Positions 15,778-24,714 of a DNA stretch of 45,911 nt are shown one piece after another. This DNA comes from Puniceicoccaceae bacterium (GTDB lineage Bacteria; Verrucomicrobiota; Verrucomicrobiia; Opitutales; Coraliomargaritaceae): contig JAGYJE010000018.1 of NCBI GenBank assembly GCA_018402305.1, forward strand, positions 1 through 45,911. Reading direction: 5' to 3'. The notes below the pieces were generated by a model that had not been told where the DNA came from, searched no databases, and saw nothing but the letters and a program-made list of their open reading frames with translations. A program made the position numbers and the translations under genes. Every line of letters begins with the position of its first letter. Positions within the stretch are counted from its first letter, which is position 1.

Positions 15778-18444
15778 ATGGTAAATCATTGTCTAGTTGT
15801 CCTTTCATTGCTCGCCGCGTCCGATCTCATCGGCCAGACGTTTATCGCCAACTATGGAAACGATTTCAATGAATCAGGTTCACCGGGGCATGGATGGCGT
15901 TACTTATGGAATGCCCCGGAAGCATGGTCGGTAGGAAACACAGGCGACCTGGCCAGTGGTTTTATTGGGGCTCCGGATACTTATCGTGATCTGTTACTGG
16001 TAGACTCGATTTACACTGCCGACGGCGATACCGTCGGCGGCAACAATTCCCCTGCCGGATTCCTGCGCCTTTCCGCAACAGGTGGACATCCAGGCATACA
16101 AGATGACGGTTCTAACAAACGTGCCCGTTACGCCATCGCCGCCTACACGGTCCCCGAAGATGGTCTTTATGCGATCGAGAATAGTTTTTTATCAGTAACG
16201 GACTCGAATAGCGACGGCGTCGAAATTCTCGTTTTCCCGGGAAGGTCCGAAGCCGTTTTTCAGGAAATATCAGGCCCCACCGAGACCACTTCTTTTGACG
16301 TTGAGATTGGATACTTCGATGCAGGGCAAACGATTTATGTGGCATTTGGTCCAGGCGAAACGTCTTCTTTTGATGGGTTTCTCATGGACTTTGATATCGT
16401 TAGATACGATAGGATTTCGCTTAAAGATCAGTTGCTCAATGGGATCGCCTCTGGTGAAAAAACCATAACGATTATCCCGGGGCGTTATTTCGCGAATGAG
16501 TCAGGCACTTATGTCTCAGTGAACAACTTTAATCCATCTTCAACCGTCACCATTGTGGCGGACGGTGTTGAGTTGGTGAACCAATCAAAAAGTCGCATTC
16601 TTAGCTTCACCAATTCCAGTAATATTATCATCTGCGGGCTTGATATTGATTATGACCCGCAACTCTACCGCCAAGGCACAGTCGAACGGGTAAACAACAA
16701 TATTCTCGAATTGCGACTCCACGAAGGCTACCCGCAAACATTATCTGCTGATGCAACCAGCGGCATCATTTATGATCCCGCCAATCTTCGGATAAAACAA
16801 CTTACTGACACGTTCTATCCAAGGGCCATAAATGAAATAGAACCTGGCCTGTATGCCATCACAACTGCTTTCCGCTTACCCAATTTACAAGTCGGCGATT
16901 ACGCTTCCCTGACAGAACCACATAGCATTCCCCATACCATCTATCTGGAGAATTGTTCAGATATGCTCTTTGAGGATGTCGAAATTCATGGAGCCCCAGC
17001 CTTTGCTCTATTGAGCCGGGAAGCCTACAAAATCACTCTGGATAACGTCCGAGTTATCCCTGGCAAAACGCCTCTACGCGCAACCGTGCAGCGCCTCCTC
17101 TCTAGTAATGCCGATGGCCTCCATTTCAAAGAATCTCACGGAGAAATCCACATCAAAAACTGCCAACTCGCCTTTAATGGAGATGATACCATTGTCCTCA
17201 CTTCCAGCTATGCTCCCATTATTGGAAATACCAATGGCAATGTCATTACCGTCGCCCCAAAATCGAAATTGGAAAAACCCAAACAAGGTGATATAGTTTA
17301 CGTCTACAATCGAAACACAGGCACTCGGGAACAAACGACTATCCAATCAACTACTGCTTCACCACTCAGCAAAACGGAAATACAATCACGGGTAGCCTCC
17401 CTTTTCCCGTTCGCGAGAGTAACCAACTCGACGTTTGAAGAGGCCCACGTTCTTACTTTGACATCTCCTGTCAGCGCATCAGACGGTGGATGGATTGCCA
17501 ACCGGGGCGGCGAAAGCTCTGCCTTCTCCATTACCAATAATTCGATCCAAAACACACGCGCCCGAGGTATCTTAATCAAGGCATCCAATGGGGTCGTTCG
17601 CGGCAATGTCATTTTTAATACCCTCCTTCCGGGCATTCAAGTTCGTCCGGACGCCGAAACATGGCTCGAAGGAGATTTCGCACAAAACGTCCTCATTGAG
17701 GATAATGAACTTCGCCGCTGCGCCATTGGTAGATCGAACTCTTTTGCTCCCATTTATGTGAGCGCAAGAGGATTTGATAACTGGACTCCCGGATCCGGCC
17801 ACATCAACCTCACCATAGCACACAACCTCATCTTCAATGCCCCGGGGGCAAGCATCCTCGTTCAGTATTCAGATGATGTGCAAATCCGCAGCAACCGCTA
17901 CCTTACGTCCCACAATTTGACGAATACTTCCCCATGGTTCAATTCCGTCATTCGCATGGAAAACGCTAACAATGTCAGTGTCCTCGGGGTCAATCTTGTC
18001 ATGGGAATCAACCAGCAAAATGCTAATTTGTCCGCTCTCATCAGTAGCGGCCCAAAGGTGACAAATACTTCCATCTTCGCCAACCTTTTGCTCGATAGCG
18101 ACCAGGACGGTTTGCCCGACGAATGGGAATCTCTATTCTTCGGTGACCCGATGATAGCCAGTCCCTCGGCTGACCCGGATGGCGATGGCCTCACCAACTC
18201 ACAAGAATTCCTCGCTCAGCTCAATCCGATCCAAGCAGATTCTTTTTCTGCAACAATCGAAGGCGGAAAAACCCTCCGCTGGACCCCGCGCGCCAACCGA
18301 TTCATCACCGTACATGGAAGCGTTTCCCCATCCGGTCCATTCTCCATTCTCGAAACGGACATTCCTGCTGAAGCAGGCCTCTTCACGCTCCCGACGTTGG
18401 GCCAGGCAAAGAGCATGTTTTATCGACTTGAAATTAGCGAATAA
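15778..18444 (+). CDS. Large secreted parallel beta-helix protein, GH110/GH28-like, with C-terminal DxDxDG repeats
   Basis: An 888-residue exported protein. The N-terminal signal-like segment MVNHCLVVLSLLAASDLIGQ is followed by about 210 residues of beta-rich sequence, then a right-handed beta-helix region (about 225-760). Within it GLDIDYDPQLYRQGTVERV matches NFSVDWERPFFSQGEVEEV of the GH110-like protein at 1407-3122, and D446/D469/D470 repeat the D-x22-DD spacing of that protein. I infer a shared ancestry and probable glycan-cleaving activity. The C-terminus has DSDQDGLPDEWE (773-784) and DPDGDGLTNSQEFL, thrombospondin-3-like calcium repeats, then a beta-sandwich with W-T-P-R and FYRLE, common at the ends of verrucomicrobial secreted proteins. 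Codon use is slightly more AT-rich than its neighbours. Catalytic function is unproven. Confidence 0.75.
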   Translation: MVNHCLVVLSLLAASDLIGQTFIANYGNDFNESGSPGHGWRYLWNAPEAWSVGNTGDLASGFIGAPDTYRDLLLVDSIYTADGDTVGGNNSPAGFLRLSATGGHPGIQDDGSNKRARYAIAAYTVPEDGLYAIENSFLSVTDSNSDGVEILVFPGRSEAVFQEISGPTETTSFDVEIGYFDAGQTIYVAFGPGETSSFDGFLMDFDIVRYDRISLKDQLLNGIASGEKTITIIPGRYFANESGTYVSVNNFNPSSTVTIVADGVELVNQSKSRILSFTNSSNIIICGLDIDYDPQLYRQGTVERVNNNILELRLHEGYPQTLSADATSGIIYDPANLRIKQLTDTFYPRAINEIEPGLYAITTAFRLPNLQVGDYASLTEPHSIPHTIYLENCSDMLFEDVEIHGAPAFALLSREAYKITLDNVRVIPGKTPLRATVQRLLSSNADGLHFKESHGEIHIKNCQLAFNGDDTIVLTSSYAPIIGNTNGNVITVAPKSKLEKPKQGDIVYVYNRNTGTREQTTIQSTTASPLSKTEIQSRVASLFPFARVTNSTFEEAHVLTLTSPVSASDGGWIANRGGESSAFSITNNSIQNTRARGILIKASNGVVRGNVIFNTLLPGIQVRPDAETWLEGDFAQNVLIEDNELRRCAIGRSNSFAPIYVSARGFDNWTPGSGHINLTIAHNLIFNAPGASILVQYSDDVQIRSNRYLTSHNLTNTSPWFNSVIRMENANNVSVLGVNLVMGINQQNANLSALISSGPKVTNTSIFANLLLDSDQDGLPDEWESLFFGDPMIASPSADPDGDGLTNSQEFLAQLNPIQADSFSATIEGGKTLRWTPRANRFITVHGSVSPSGPFSILETDIPAEAGLFTLPTLGQAKSMFYRLEISE

Positions 18445-18826
18445 CCCCGTTTCCACGAGTAACCGTTCTCGAGTGGGCACCACAGAGAATTTTAAAAGAC
18501 GGATTTTAACAAATTTTAACAGACACCCACTTCTTTGGAGCACCATAAGTTCACTTAAATGGCCGCATGGTATGGGTGTCCGCTAAATTTTCCTTGGAAA
18601 TCCAGCCTATCGAATTGCGCTCGCCATACTCTGACTTCCGAGTAGCCTAAAAATTTGGTTGAGTTAAATGGTTGCAGGGGAGTCGTGTTCCGGAGCGCGA
18701 GTTTGTCGAAGGTAGAAATCGGCTGGTAATCCTAAGTCAATCACTATTTTCGGGAATTAAAAAAACAAATCCTCAAGAAACAGCTTGATTTCTATCCCAA
18801 ACCCGCTTTGATCCGCCGCTTTTCTT
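18445..18826. other. Intergenic region upstream of rplU with small dispersed repeats
   Basis: No coding frame I can support. GACACCCA (from 18521) and TGGGTGTC (around 18571) form an inverted pair separated by about 40 bases. The segment CTGACTTCCGAGT at 18631-18643 recurs exactly at 41568-41580, inside the insertion between usp and ribE, and a following CCTAAAAAT/CCCGAAAAT stretch is also similar. The rplU promoter should lie in the AT-rich stretch near 18740-18780, but no box is clear enough to call. Confidence 0.45.
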
Positions 18827-19141
18827 ATGAAAGCCACGATTAAAACACAAGGTCGCCAATTTACTGTAACCGAAGGCGATGTCCTCAAGCTGAACGTCTT
18901 CCCCGGAACGGAAGCGGGCGACTCGGTGGACATCAACGAAGTCCTCATGATCGGTGAGGGTGCGGAGGCACGCTTTGGCAGTCCGCTCGTCGAGGGCGCC
19001 TCGGTCAAGGTGACCATTCTCGAAAACAAGAAAGACAAGAAGATCGTTGTCTTCAAGAAGAAGCGCCGCCAGGGCTACAAGAAGCGCCGTGGCCACCGCC
19101 AACACCTCTCGGTCGTCAAGGTCGAGTCGATTAACGGATAA
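18827..19141 (+). CDS. rplU: Ribosomal protein bL21
   Basis: A 104-residue component of the 50S subunit that binds 23S r[25 protein letters not shown] at the start, [16 protein letters not shown] in the middle and [17 protein letters not shown] near the C-terminus are hallmark bL21 sequences, and the length is normal. It is followed 31 bp downstream by rpmA, the order conserved in most bacteria, so the two are surely cotranscribed. Confidence 0.98.
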   Translation: MKATIKTQGRQFTVTEGDVLKLNVFPGTEAGDSVDINEVLMIGEGAEARFGSPLVEGASVKVTILENKKDKKIVVFKKKRRQGYKKRRGHRQHLSVVKVESING

Positions 19142-19172
19142 TCTTTTAAAATCAACCAGGAGACAAACTGCT

Positions 19173-19430
19173 ATGTCACATAAAAAAGGACAAGGAACTT
19201 CACGCAACGGTCGCGACAGCAACGCCAAGCGCCTCGGCGTTAAAAAATTCGGCGGCGAAGCCGTCGTGGCGGGTAACATCATCATCCGCCAACGCGGCAC
19301 TCGCTTCCACGCAGGGGCCAATGTCGGCATGGGTCGTGACCACACGCTTTTCGCCTTGAAAGACGGACGCGTCGCATTCGACAAACTGCACCGCAAGATC
19401 AACGTGGTTGAGGAAACCGCTGCAGCTTAG
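19173..19430 (+). CDS. rpmA: Ribosomal protein bL27
   Basis: An 85-residue 50S subunit protein located near the peptidyl-transferase centre. The start [29 protein letters not shown] and [15 protein letters not shown] are characteristic of bL27. An AGGAG ribosome-binding site (19158-19162) sits at a suitable distance before the ATG. There is no N-terminal extension of the type that is cleaved in Firmicutes. The obg gene that often follows is not present; a tandem repeat and a terminator follow instead. Confidence 0.98.
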   Translation: MSHKKGQGTSRNGRDSNAKRLGVKKFGGEAVVAGNIIIRQRGTRFHAGANVGMGRDHTLFALKDGRVAFDKLHRKINVVEETAAA

Positions 19431-19509
19431 TCTTTTTTCAGCCCGAGCGATTGTGGGTCGGCTGGTTTCAACCTTCAGCCCTCTTTCCATTCCTGCCCTC
19501 CAGTTTACA

Positions 19510-19563
19510 GTATCTGCTGTACCGTATCTGCTGTACCGTATCTGCTGTACCGTATCTGCTGTA
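19510..19563. repeat. 14-bp tandem repeat, 3.9 units, after rpmA
   Basis: Unit GTATCTGCTGTACC occurs at 19510, 19524, 19538 and, truncated, at 19552. The three full units are identical in sequence, suggesting recent slippage expansion. It lies in the 3' untranslated region of rpmA, just before the terminator hairpin. Confidence 0.95.
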
Positions 19564-19567
19564 GTGT

Positions 19568-19587
19568 CCGAGCTTGCTCGGGCTTTT
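19568..19587 (+). terminator. Rho-independent terminator of rplU-rpmA
   Basis: CCGAG-CTTG-CTCGG hairpin followed by GCTTTT, 138 bp after the rpmA stop and directly after the 14-bp tandem repeats. The T-run is short, so termination may be moderate. Confidence 0.6.
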
Positions 19588-19691
19588 GCGGCTGGTGCCC
19601 GAAGCACATTATCAAGAGCCGACAATAACGGAGGGCCGGAACAAGCTCCGACGCTCTGTTTGAGCCAACCCGACTTCTGAACGATCAGTCC

Positions 19692-20132
19692 TTACCCCTT
19701 CGTCTCACAGTCCGGGCACTCGCCAAACACCTCGATCGTGTGGCTCAAATTGGAGAAGCCCCGGCTTGAGGCATAGCGCTCCAGCTCTCCACCCATGCAG
19801 AATTCGATGCGTTCGGCCTTCAGGCAGTGCCGACACACAATGTGATGGGAATGGTCGTGCTCGCCGGTCAGCTCAAAGAGGTTTTTCCCGTTTTCCAGGA
19901 GGATGACCTCGACGATGCCGAGCTCGCGAAACACTTCCAAATTCCGGTAGATCGTAACCAGGTCGAATTTACCTTTTGAGCGCTGGCTCAAGTCCTCGAC
20001 CGACAATGGGCGCTCCGATTCGGCCAGGATTTCGATCAGCTGGCGGCGGGGCGCCGTCATACGCAGACCGGAATCGGTGATTCGGTTTTGACTGATCGCC
20101 ACGCGGACGTCTTCGTTTTTTGTCGCAGCCAT
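19692..20132 (-). CDS. Fur-family metal-dependent regulator
   Basis: A 146-residue DNA-binding repressor, started at the ATG at 20132 (an upstream in-frame extension has no family similarity). The winged helix includes RMTAPRRQLIEIL (24-36) and FDLVTIYRNLEVFRELGIV (56-74), the recognition helix. The metal sites show EHDHSHHIVC (91-100) and two CxxC pairs, C100-x2-C103 and C139-x2-C142, for structural zinc. Fur, Zur and PerR cannot be separated safely; a probable zinc TonB receptor in the window makes Zur attractive, but this is inference. It stands alone, convergent with rpmA. Confidence 0.92.
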   Translation of the reverse strand: MAATKNEDVRVAISQNRITDSGLRMTAPRRQLIEILAESERPLSVEDLSQRSKGKFDLVTIYRNLEVFRELGIVEVILLENGKNLFELTGEHDHSHHIVCRHCLKAERIEFCMGGELERYASSRGFSNLSHTIEVFGECPDCETKG

Positions 20133-20300
20133 GGTCCGAATCTGGGCGCACATACAGAAAAAAGCAATCCCGCGACGGAGCAAATCTGCACGGCATGCTT
20201 TGCCCTAAAAACAACCACATCGCGCGGTGCTACCATGCCAGGACAGAATCTTTGTGCTGACGCAAGCGCCTTCGACCTGCTCCTTCGCTCTTCGAGCTAC

Positions 20301-20354
20301 GGCGGACAACTCGCGAGGCACCTTCCCTGCGCAGGGGAGGCGCTATTGTCCGCC
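20301..20354. repeat. 54-bp nested inverted repeat (REP-like hairpin)
   Basis: Outer arms GGCGGACAA (20301-20309) and TTGTCCGCC (20346-20354) are perfectly complementary; an inner near-palindrome CCTTCCCTGCGCAGGGGAGG occupies 20321-20340. The structure lies in the gap between the Fur-family gene and a transposase remnant. It could form a cruciform or an RNA hairpin; a REP element mobilised by a RAYT-type transposase is a plausible origin. Confidence 0.7.
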
Positions 20355-20560
20355 AATTTCATATGCCCAGACTTGAGTGTAAGGATTTGCTTGGAAAGGA
20401 GGGGAGTTTTGAAAACGAAAAGACTTTTGAGAAACGCTCTAGTGCGCAGTGTCCCGGCGTAGCGCATAGCAACTCGATCCAAAGACCGCGCGCCGCATCT
20501 GATTGACCACCGCCATATCCCCCCAGAGTGCCCCATGCGCCGCCGTGCCCCCCGCGGCTG

Positions 20561-20680
20561 ACTACGCAAAACCTCCTGCTCACGATCGCCCAACAGCATC
20601 TGACCACCCACAATACGACGCATCGAATGGTGGATCACCGTATCCTCCTCTGCCTTAATCCTCCTTCGCCTTCTTGCCAT
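20561..20680 (-). pseudogene. N-terminal remnant of a REP-associated (Y1/RAYT-like) transposase
   Basis: The minus-strand frame from 20680 reads MARRRRRIKAEEDTVIHHSM then RRIVGGQMLLGDREQEVLR, which resembles the beginning of the Y1-type REP-associated transposases common in Verrucomicrobiota (arginine-rich start, a YHxxSR-type segment, GDREKEVF). After about 40 residues similarity stops and the HUH and catalytic tyrosine motifs are absent, so the gene is dead. Its start codon overlaps a perfect 16-bp palindrome, ATGATTGATCAATCAT (20679-20694). The call rests on a short match from memory, hence moderate confidence. Confidence 0.5.
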
Positions 20681-20803
20681 GATTGATCAATCATTCACCC
20701 AATAAAATGCCCGACAAGCCCAAATATTATGACCCGGCTATAAAATTTTATAAGATTTACCCCGGGAAAAAGCAATCACCGGACAGCGCAAAATTGCGCA
20801 CGA

Positions 20804-22108
20804 CTAGTTCAACTGCCCCGACAACCCACCCCCATAACCGGCCAACTCAAGGTAGGCGCGGCCGATGACTCGACCTGCGGCATCCTGCACCTCGCAGGCC
20901 CCCTCCCAGTAGGCGTTGCTCCCGTTGTTGCCGACAAATTCCTGCGCGTCCATCCGGGGGACAAGCTGGTAGATTTCTGTTTCGCCCGAGACCGGATGCC
21001 GTGCCGCGATTCGCACCGTCGTTGGATAGGTCAGTCCGGTGGCTGGGCTGGTCCATTCCTTGACCCCCTCCCAGCTGAACTGGTCGGCATAGACCGACTC
21101 AGTCGCCCCGGCTTCATCGATCCAATAAACCGCCGACCAGGGGTCGCTTCCGCCGTCATTTTTCCGGAGCCGGTAGGCCTTCACCTCAGTCCCGTCGTCC
21201 AGATGGATCGCCGTCCAATCCCAGCCCTCAAGATCCGAACCCAATTGACTGGAAGCGATCTCATGGTCCATCCAGGCCATGCCTTCCACAGGCACGGTGG
21301 CCTCGCCCCGCACCAATTGCCCCGTCACTTCCAGGCGGGTATAGGTCCAATACCAACTCACGGCTGCCGGGTCTCTGCCTTTGCGGCTGAGCCCCCGCTC
21401 CCCGAAAGCGACCATCGGTTTGGCCGGGCGCATCTCCAACTCAAGCCGCGTCCCGTCTTCGTAGCGAATCGTCGTCCCGAACCCGGGCGCATCCGCCAGT
21501 TCCCAGGCCGTAATCGGCCCCAACCGGAGATCCAGCTCGCCCACACCGACCCGCGCCTGCCAACCCTCGCGGTAAACCCGCTCGTTATGTAGGTAGCGCT
21601 GCTCCACGAAGTCGCTCAAACCCACATGACTCATGTAGAGCTGCCCGGCACCGAAGGGCGCAGCATCCTCCGGCCCCGCCACGCCCGGTGCTCCCGCGAG
21701 ACGAAAGACCGTGGACTGGAAGCCAAAGCGATCCTCCGTCTCTCCGATCACCCGGAGGTGCCCCGTCCAATACCACCACTCGATGGCATAGGCGCGGTGG
21801 GCGCCGTGCGCAGCAGGGATCTCCGGCGCCGTATCCGGCGCGGGCACGGGATAGCCCTCTGCCGTAAGCACAGGCGGCTCGATCCAGGCACCGGCGGTGC
21901 TGAGTGCGATTAAACAGCCAAGCATCCACAGCACCAGGCATCTGAGCGTCGGATTGCCACCACCGTAGCGAACCCGGGCCAGCGGGGTCGACTCGCCGGA
22001 GCCTTGGAAACGCACCAGCTCACCGACCGTCGAGGCGACTGGCCTCGCATCGCTACCAACCTGGCACACTCTTTTTTGGCGAAATAAAGTTATTAAATCA
22101 ACTTTCAT
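20804..22108 (-). CDS. AttH/CrtC-type lipocalin-like protein
   Basis: A 434-residue envelope protein of the AttH (carotenoid 1,2-hydratase-like, double lipocalin) family, typically encoded with an ABC exporter. Hallmarks: AIEWWYWTGHL, FGFQSTVFR, MAWMDHEIASSQLG, EGWDWTAIHLDDGTEVKAYRLR, and at the end YWEGACEVQDAAGRVIGRAYLELAGYGG. The ATG at 22108 overlaps the permease stop (ATGA), which argues for this start. However, the hydrophobic export-like segment (LRCLVLWMLGCLIALSTAGAW) comes only after about 53 residues. Those 53 codons contain inverted repeats (see findings), so the functional start may be further downstream. Role is probably in handling a lipid or envelope molecule together with the transporter; the precise substrate is unknown. 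Confidence 0.85.
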   Translation of the reverse strand: MKVDLITLFRQKRVCQVGSDARPVASTVGELVRFQGSGESTPLARVRYGGGNPTLRCLVLWMLGCLIALSTAGAWIEPPVLTAEGYPVPAPDTAPEIPAAHGAHRAYAIEWWYWTGHLRVIGETEDRFGFQSTVFRLAGAPGVAGPEDAAPFGAGQLYMSHVGLSDFVEQRYLHNERVYREGWQARVGVGELDLRLGPITAWELADAPGFGTTIRYEDGTRLELEMRPAKPMVAFGERGLSRKGRDPAAVSWYWTYTRLEVTGQLVRGEATVPVEGMAWMDHEIASSQLGSDLEGWDWTAIHLDDGTEVKAYRLRKNDGGSDPWSAVYWIDEAGATESVYADQFSWEGVKEWTSPATGLTYPTTVRIAARHPVSGETEIYQLVPRMDAQEFVGNNGSNAYWEGACEVQDAAGRVIGRAYLELAGYGGGLSGQLN

Positions 22109-24714
22109 ACCTGTTCCCTTCGATAATGCCACCAGGCACCCGAGGCCAGTCCGCAGAGGTAGCCTGCTGCGACGAGCCCGAACCCGAATTTAAGAAAGCC
22201 CGCCACCGGCACCTGCCAAAGCAGCGTCCAACCGAAGGACTGCACGTTGATCACGGCGATCAGCACCCAGCCCAGCGCCAGCCCGATCAAAGAGCCCGCC
22301 ACCCAGGCCGCCAGGGCGATGCCCGCCCCCTCCAGGCCCGCCGCCAGGAGCAGGCGCTTTTTTGAGAATCCGAGATGATCGAGTGTCTGCCAAGTGCGTG
22401 AGGACTCTTCAAATATCGCCACCAAGCCCAGCAGCAGCCCGGCGAGGGCCACCACGATACCGATGCCGTTGAGCGCCGCCGTGACCCGAAAAGTCTGGTC
22501 GAAAATACCGATGGCCAGGCTCCGTAGCTCTCCGGCATTACGGATGTCCAGGCCGGGGAACTCCAGCCGCAGCCGGTCCCGCAGCGTGTTGACCTCGACG
22601 CCTTCATTTAAATACAGGCTGGTATTGATGGCGCGCGCTTTCCCCGTCCAATCGCGCCAGACTGGCAGATCCACCACCGCCGAGCCGAACTCATTGCCAT
22701 AGTCCGAAAAAATCCCCACCGGCGAGATGACCCGTGGCCCGGTCGCCGTGCCCAGGATGACGCTGCCTCCGCTGAGGACGTCGAAGCGCCGCGCGAAGGT
22801 CTCGCTCACCACCGCGGGCTCGGCACCCTCGGCCGCCTCCAAGCTCCCGATTGGCCGCAGCCAAATCTGCTCCACTTCGCGGTTCTCCCAAACCGAGAAG
22901 TCCACCCCGGCCAGCACCGTCGTGCCCATGGGTGCGTCGACCCGCTCGATGTAGAGCGCATCCATAAAGTCCAGCTCCGGCGTGGCCCGCAGCGCAGCCA
23001 TGATATCAGGGTCGATTCCATTGATGGTGCCCGCACCCGACACCCCCCGCTCGGAGACGTAGAGCTCCGCCTGAAAGCGCACGTCGAACCAGCGTTCAAT
23101 CGTACCACGGAAGCTCCCCACCATTTGAAACATGCCGGTGACCATGCCAACCGCTACGACCAGACCCGCCACGGCCAAGCGGTGCCGACTCGAACCGTCG
23201 GCCAGCCGACTCAAGGCCAACCGCCAAACCGCCCTTCCCGAGAGGCCGCGTCCCAGCCTGGCCAGGCCGGTCAGGACCTGCCCGGAAAGCAGCGCCGCCC
23301 CAAAGATCCAGCAGCCCGCCGCAAGGAAGCCGCCCAGCGCCATCTTCGAGCCCCCCGCCATGACCGGTGGCGGCACCCACAATGCCCCAACACCTGCCAA
23401 AAGCAAAAGCAGCCCCACTTGCGGCTTGCGCAACCAGCTAAACCCGGGCGACCAGTCCCCCCGGCTCAAAATCTGCGCGGGCGGCGTCTGCATGGCATCC
23501 CGCGCCGGCAGCCAGCCTGCCAGCAAACTGAAAGCAGTCCCCAAAACCATGCCGATCCACCAGTCCGCCGGCGTCAGCCGGATGACTTCCGCCGAAGTGG
23601 CGAAGTAGAGCGCGTTAACCGTATCGGCCAAAAGGTGCACCGCCCCCAGCGCCAGCAGGTAGCCCAGGCCGATCCCCGCGAGCGAGCCGATCAGCCCGAT
23701 GAGCAAAGACTCCAGCAGGCAGATACGGAAGAGCAACTCCGGGCGCACCCCCAGACTTTTGAGGGTGGCCATTTCCGCGCGCCGCCGCACCACCGCTGCG
23801 TCGAGGGCCTGCAGGATGAGGTAGGCGCCGACCAAAATGGCGATGAGCGAGAGAATCATCAGGTTGAGCCGAAAGGCCGCCGTCATCCCGGCCCGTTCCG
23901 CCGCGCGTTCCTCGGTGGCTTGCAGGCTGAAGCCGGCGGGCAACTGCGTTTCAATTCGCTCGCGGATCGACTCCAGGTAGCCGGGATCCGCCCGGCGCTC
24001 CCGATCCGAGAGCAACACTTCCAGTCGATCAATTTCCCCAGCACGCCCCAGCACGCTCTGCACCGTAGGCAGGTCGGCCACCACCAGATCCTCCGGCAAA
24101 CCGGTCTCCGCATCGCCCAAAACACCCGCGACTTTGAGCGTCTGCTTCCGCCCACCGGAAACGAAAACGATGCCCGCCCCGTCTTCAAGCCCCGCATCCG
24201 CCGCCAGCGAGTGCGTGATCCAAGCCAGGTCGCGCGGCCCAATAAAGTCATACCACTCCCCTCCGGTCAGTCCCAGCTCCAGCCCCTGCTCGATAAAGCC
24301 CGGCAGGTTGCCAATCGAGACCAGGTCCATGCCCACCAGGCGGAGTTGCCGCACCGCCGCTCCCGCCTCGTCCAGTTGCGCCAGCGAGCCCTCCAAGACG
24401 GGGAGCAGGTGCCAGTCCGGATCGGCCGCCACCTCGGCCAGCACCGCCAGGTCCTTTTCGCCCAAAACGCCCTCGCCCCGCTCAATAAAAAAATCACTCC
24501 GCCCGGAGACGGCCTCATTGAAGAGCCCGAAGTTGGCCGACGCCGCCCGGCTGGCCTGGCGAATCCCGTTAAACGCCCCCACCCCCACGGCCACGATCGC
24601 GAGCAGCGTCAGATAGCTAAACCAGGCCTCCCGCCAGTGACGCAGGGTCATTTTACGGAGAAGCAGCCCGGCCACCCCCCAGCTACCGCCGCCACTTGCG
24701 CCCGATTCGTTCAC
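22105..24714 (-). CDS. ABC transporter permease, FtsX/MacB-type, fused two-module (AttFG-like)
   Basis: An 869-residue inner-membrane permease. An N-terminal helix (about 33-53) is followed by a large periplasmic domain, then three helices (near 285-310, 330-360, 385-405) with the FtsX signature [26 protein letters not shown]. Two more hydrophobic segments and a second FtsX half follow, ending in three helices (about 755-855) with [25 protein letters not shown]. It thus looks like two FtsX modules in one chain, as in AttF/AttG or YbbP-type exporters. Start (24714) and stop (22105) each overlap the neighbouring gene by ATGA. It forms an export or lipoprotein-type mechanotransmission complex with the ATPase upstream. 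Confidence 0.92.
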   Translation of the reverse strand: MNESGASGGGSWGVAGLLLRKMTLRHWREAWFSYLTLLAIVAVGVGAFNGIRQASRAASANFGLFNEAVSGRSDFFIERGEGVLGEKDLAVLAEVAADPDWHLLPVLEGSLAQLDEAGAAVRQLRLVGMDLVSIGNLPGFIEQGLELGLTGGEWYDFIGPRDLAWITHSLAADAGLEDGAGIVFVSGGRKQTLKVAGVLGDAETGLPEDLVVADLPTVQSVLGRAGEIDRLEVLLSDRERRADPGYLESIRERIETQLPAGFSLQATEERAAERAGMTAAFRLNLMILSLIAILVGAYLILQALDAAVVRRRAEMATLKSLGVRPELLFRICLLESLLIGLIGSLAGIGLGYLLALGAVHLLADTVNALYFATSAEVIRLTPADWWIGMVLGTAFSLLAGWLPARDAMQTPPAQILSRGDWSPGFSWLRKPQVGLLLLLAGVGALWVPPPVMAGGSKMALGGFLAAGCWIFGAALLSGQVLTGLARLGRGLSGRAVWRLALSRLADGSSRHRLAVAGLVVAVGMVTGMFQMVGSFRGTIERWFDVRFQAELYVSERGVSGAGTINGIDPDIMAALRATPELDFMDALYIERVDAPMGTTVLAGVDFSVWENREVEQIWLRPIGSLEAAEGAEPAVVSETFARRFDVLSGGSVILGTATGPRVISPVGIFSDYGNEFGSAVVDLPVWRDWTGKARAINTSLYLNEGVEVNTLRDRLRLEFPGLDIRNAGELRSLAIGIFDQTFRVTAALNGIGIVVALAGLLLGLVAIFEESSRTWQTLDHLGFSKKRLLLAAGLEGAGIALAAWVAGSLIGLALGWVLIAVINVQSFGWTLLWQVPVAGFLKFGFGLVAAGYLCGLASGAWWHYRREQV

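Larger units (their letters stand above)
20133..20803. other. Non-coding region with REP-like hairpin and transposase remnant
   Basis: 671 bp without an intact gene. Besides the hairpin at 20301-20354, the remnant at 20561-20680 and the 16-bp palindrome at 20679-20694, I see no further structure. The part from 20360 to 20560 has no convincing coding frame on either strand. Confidence 0.6.

Noticed and set aside
19510..19563. Tandem repeats as a CRISPR array
   Set aside because: The 14-bp units are contiguous with no spacers and there are no cas genes.
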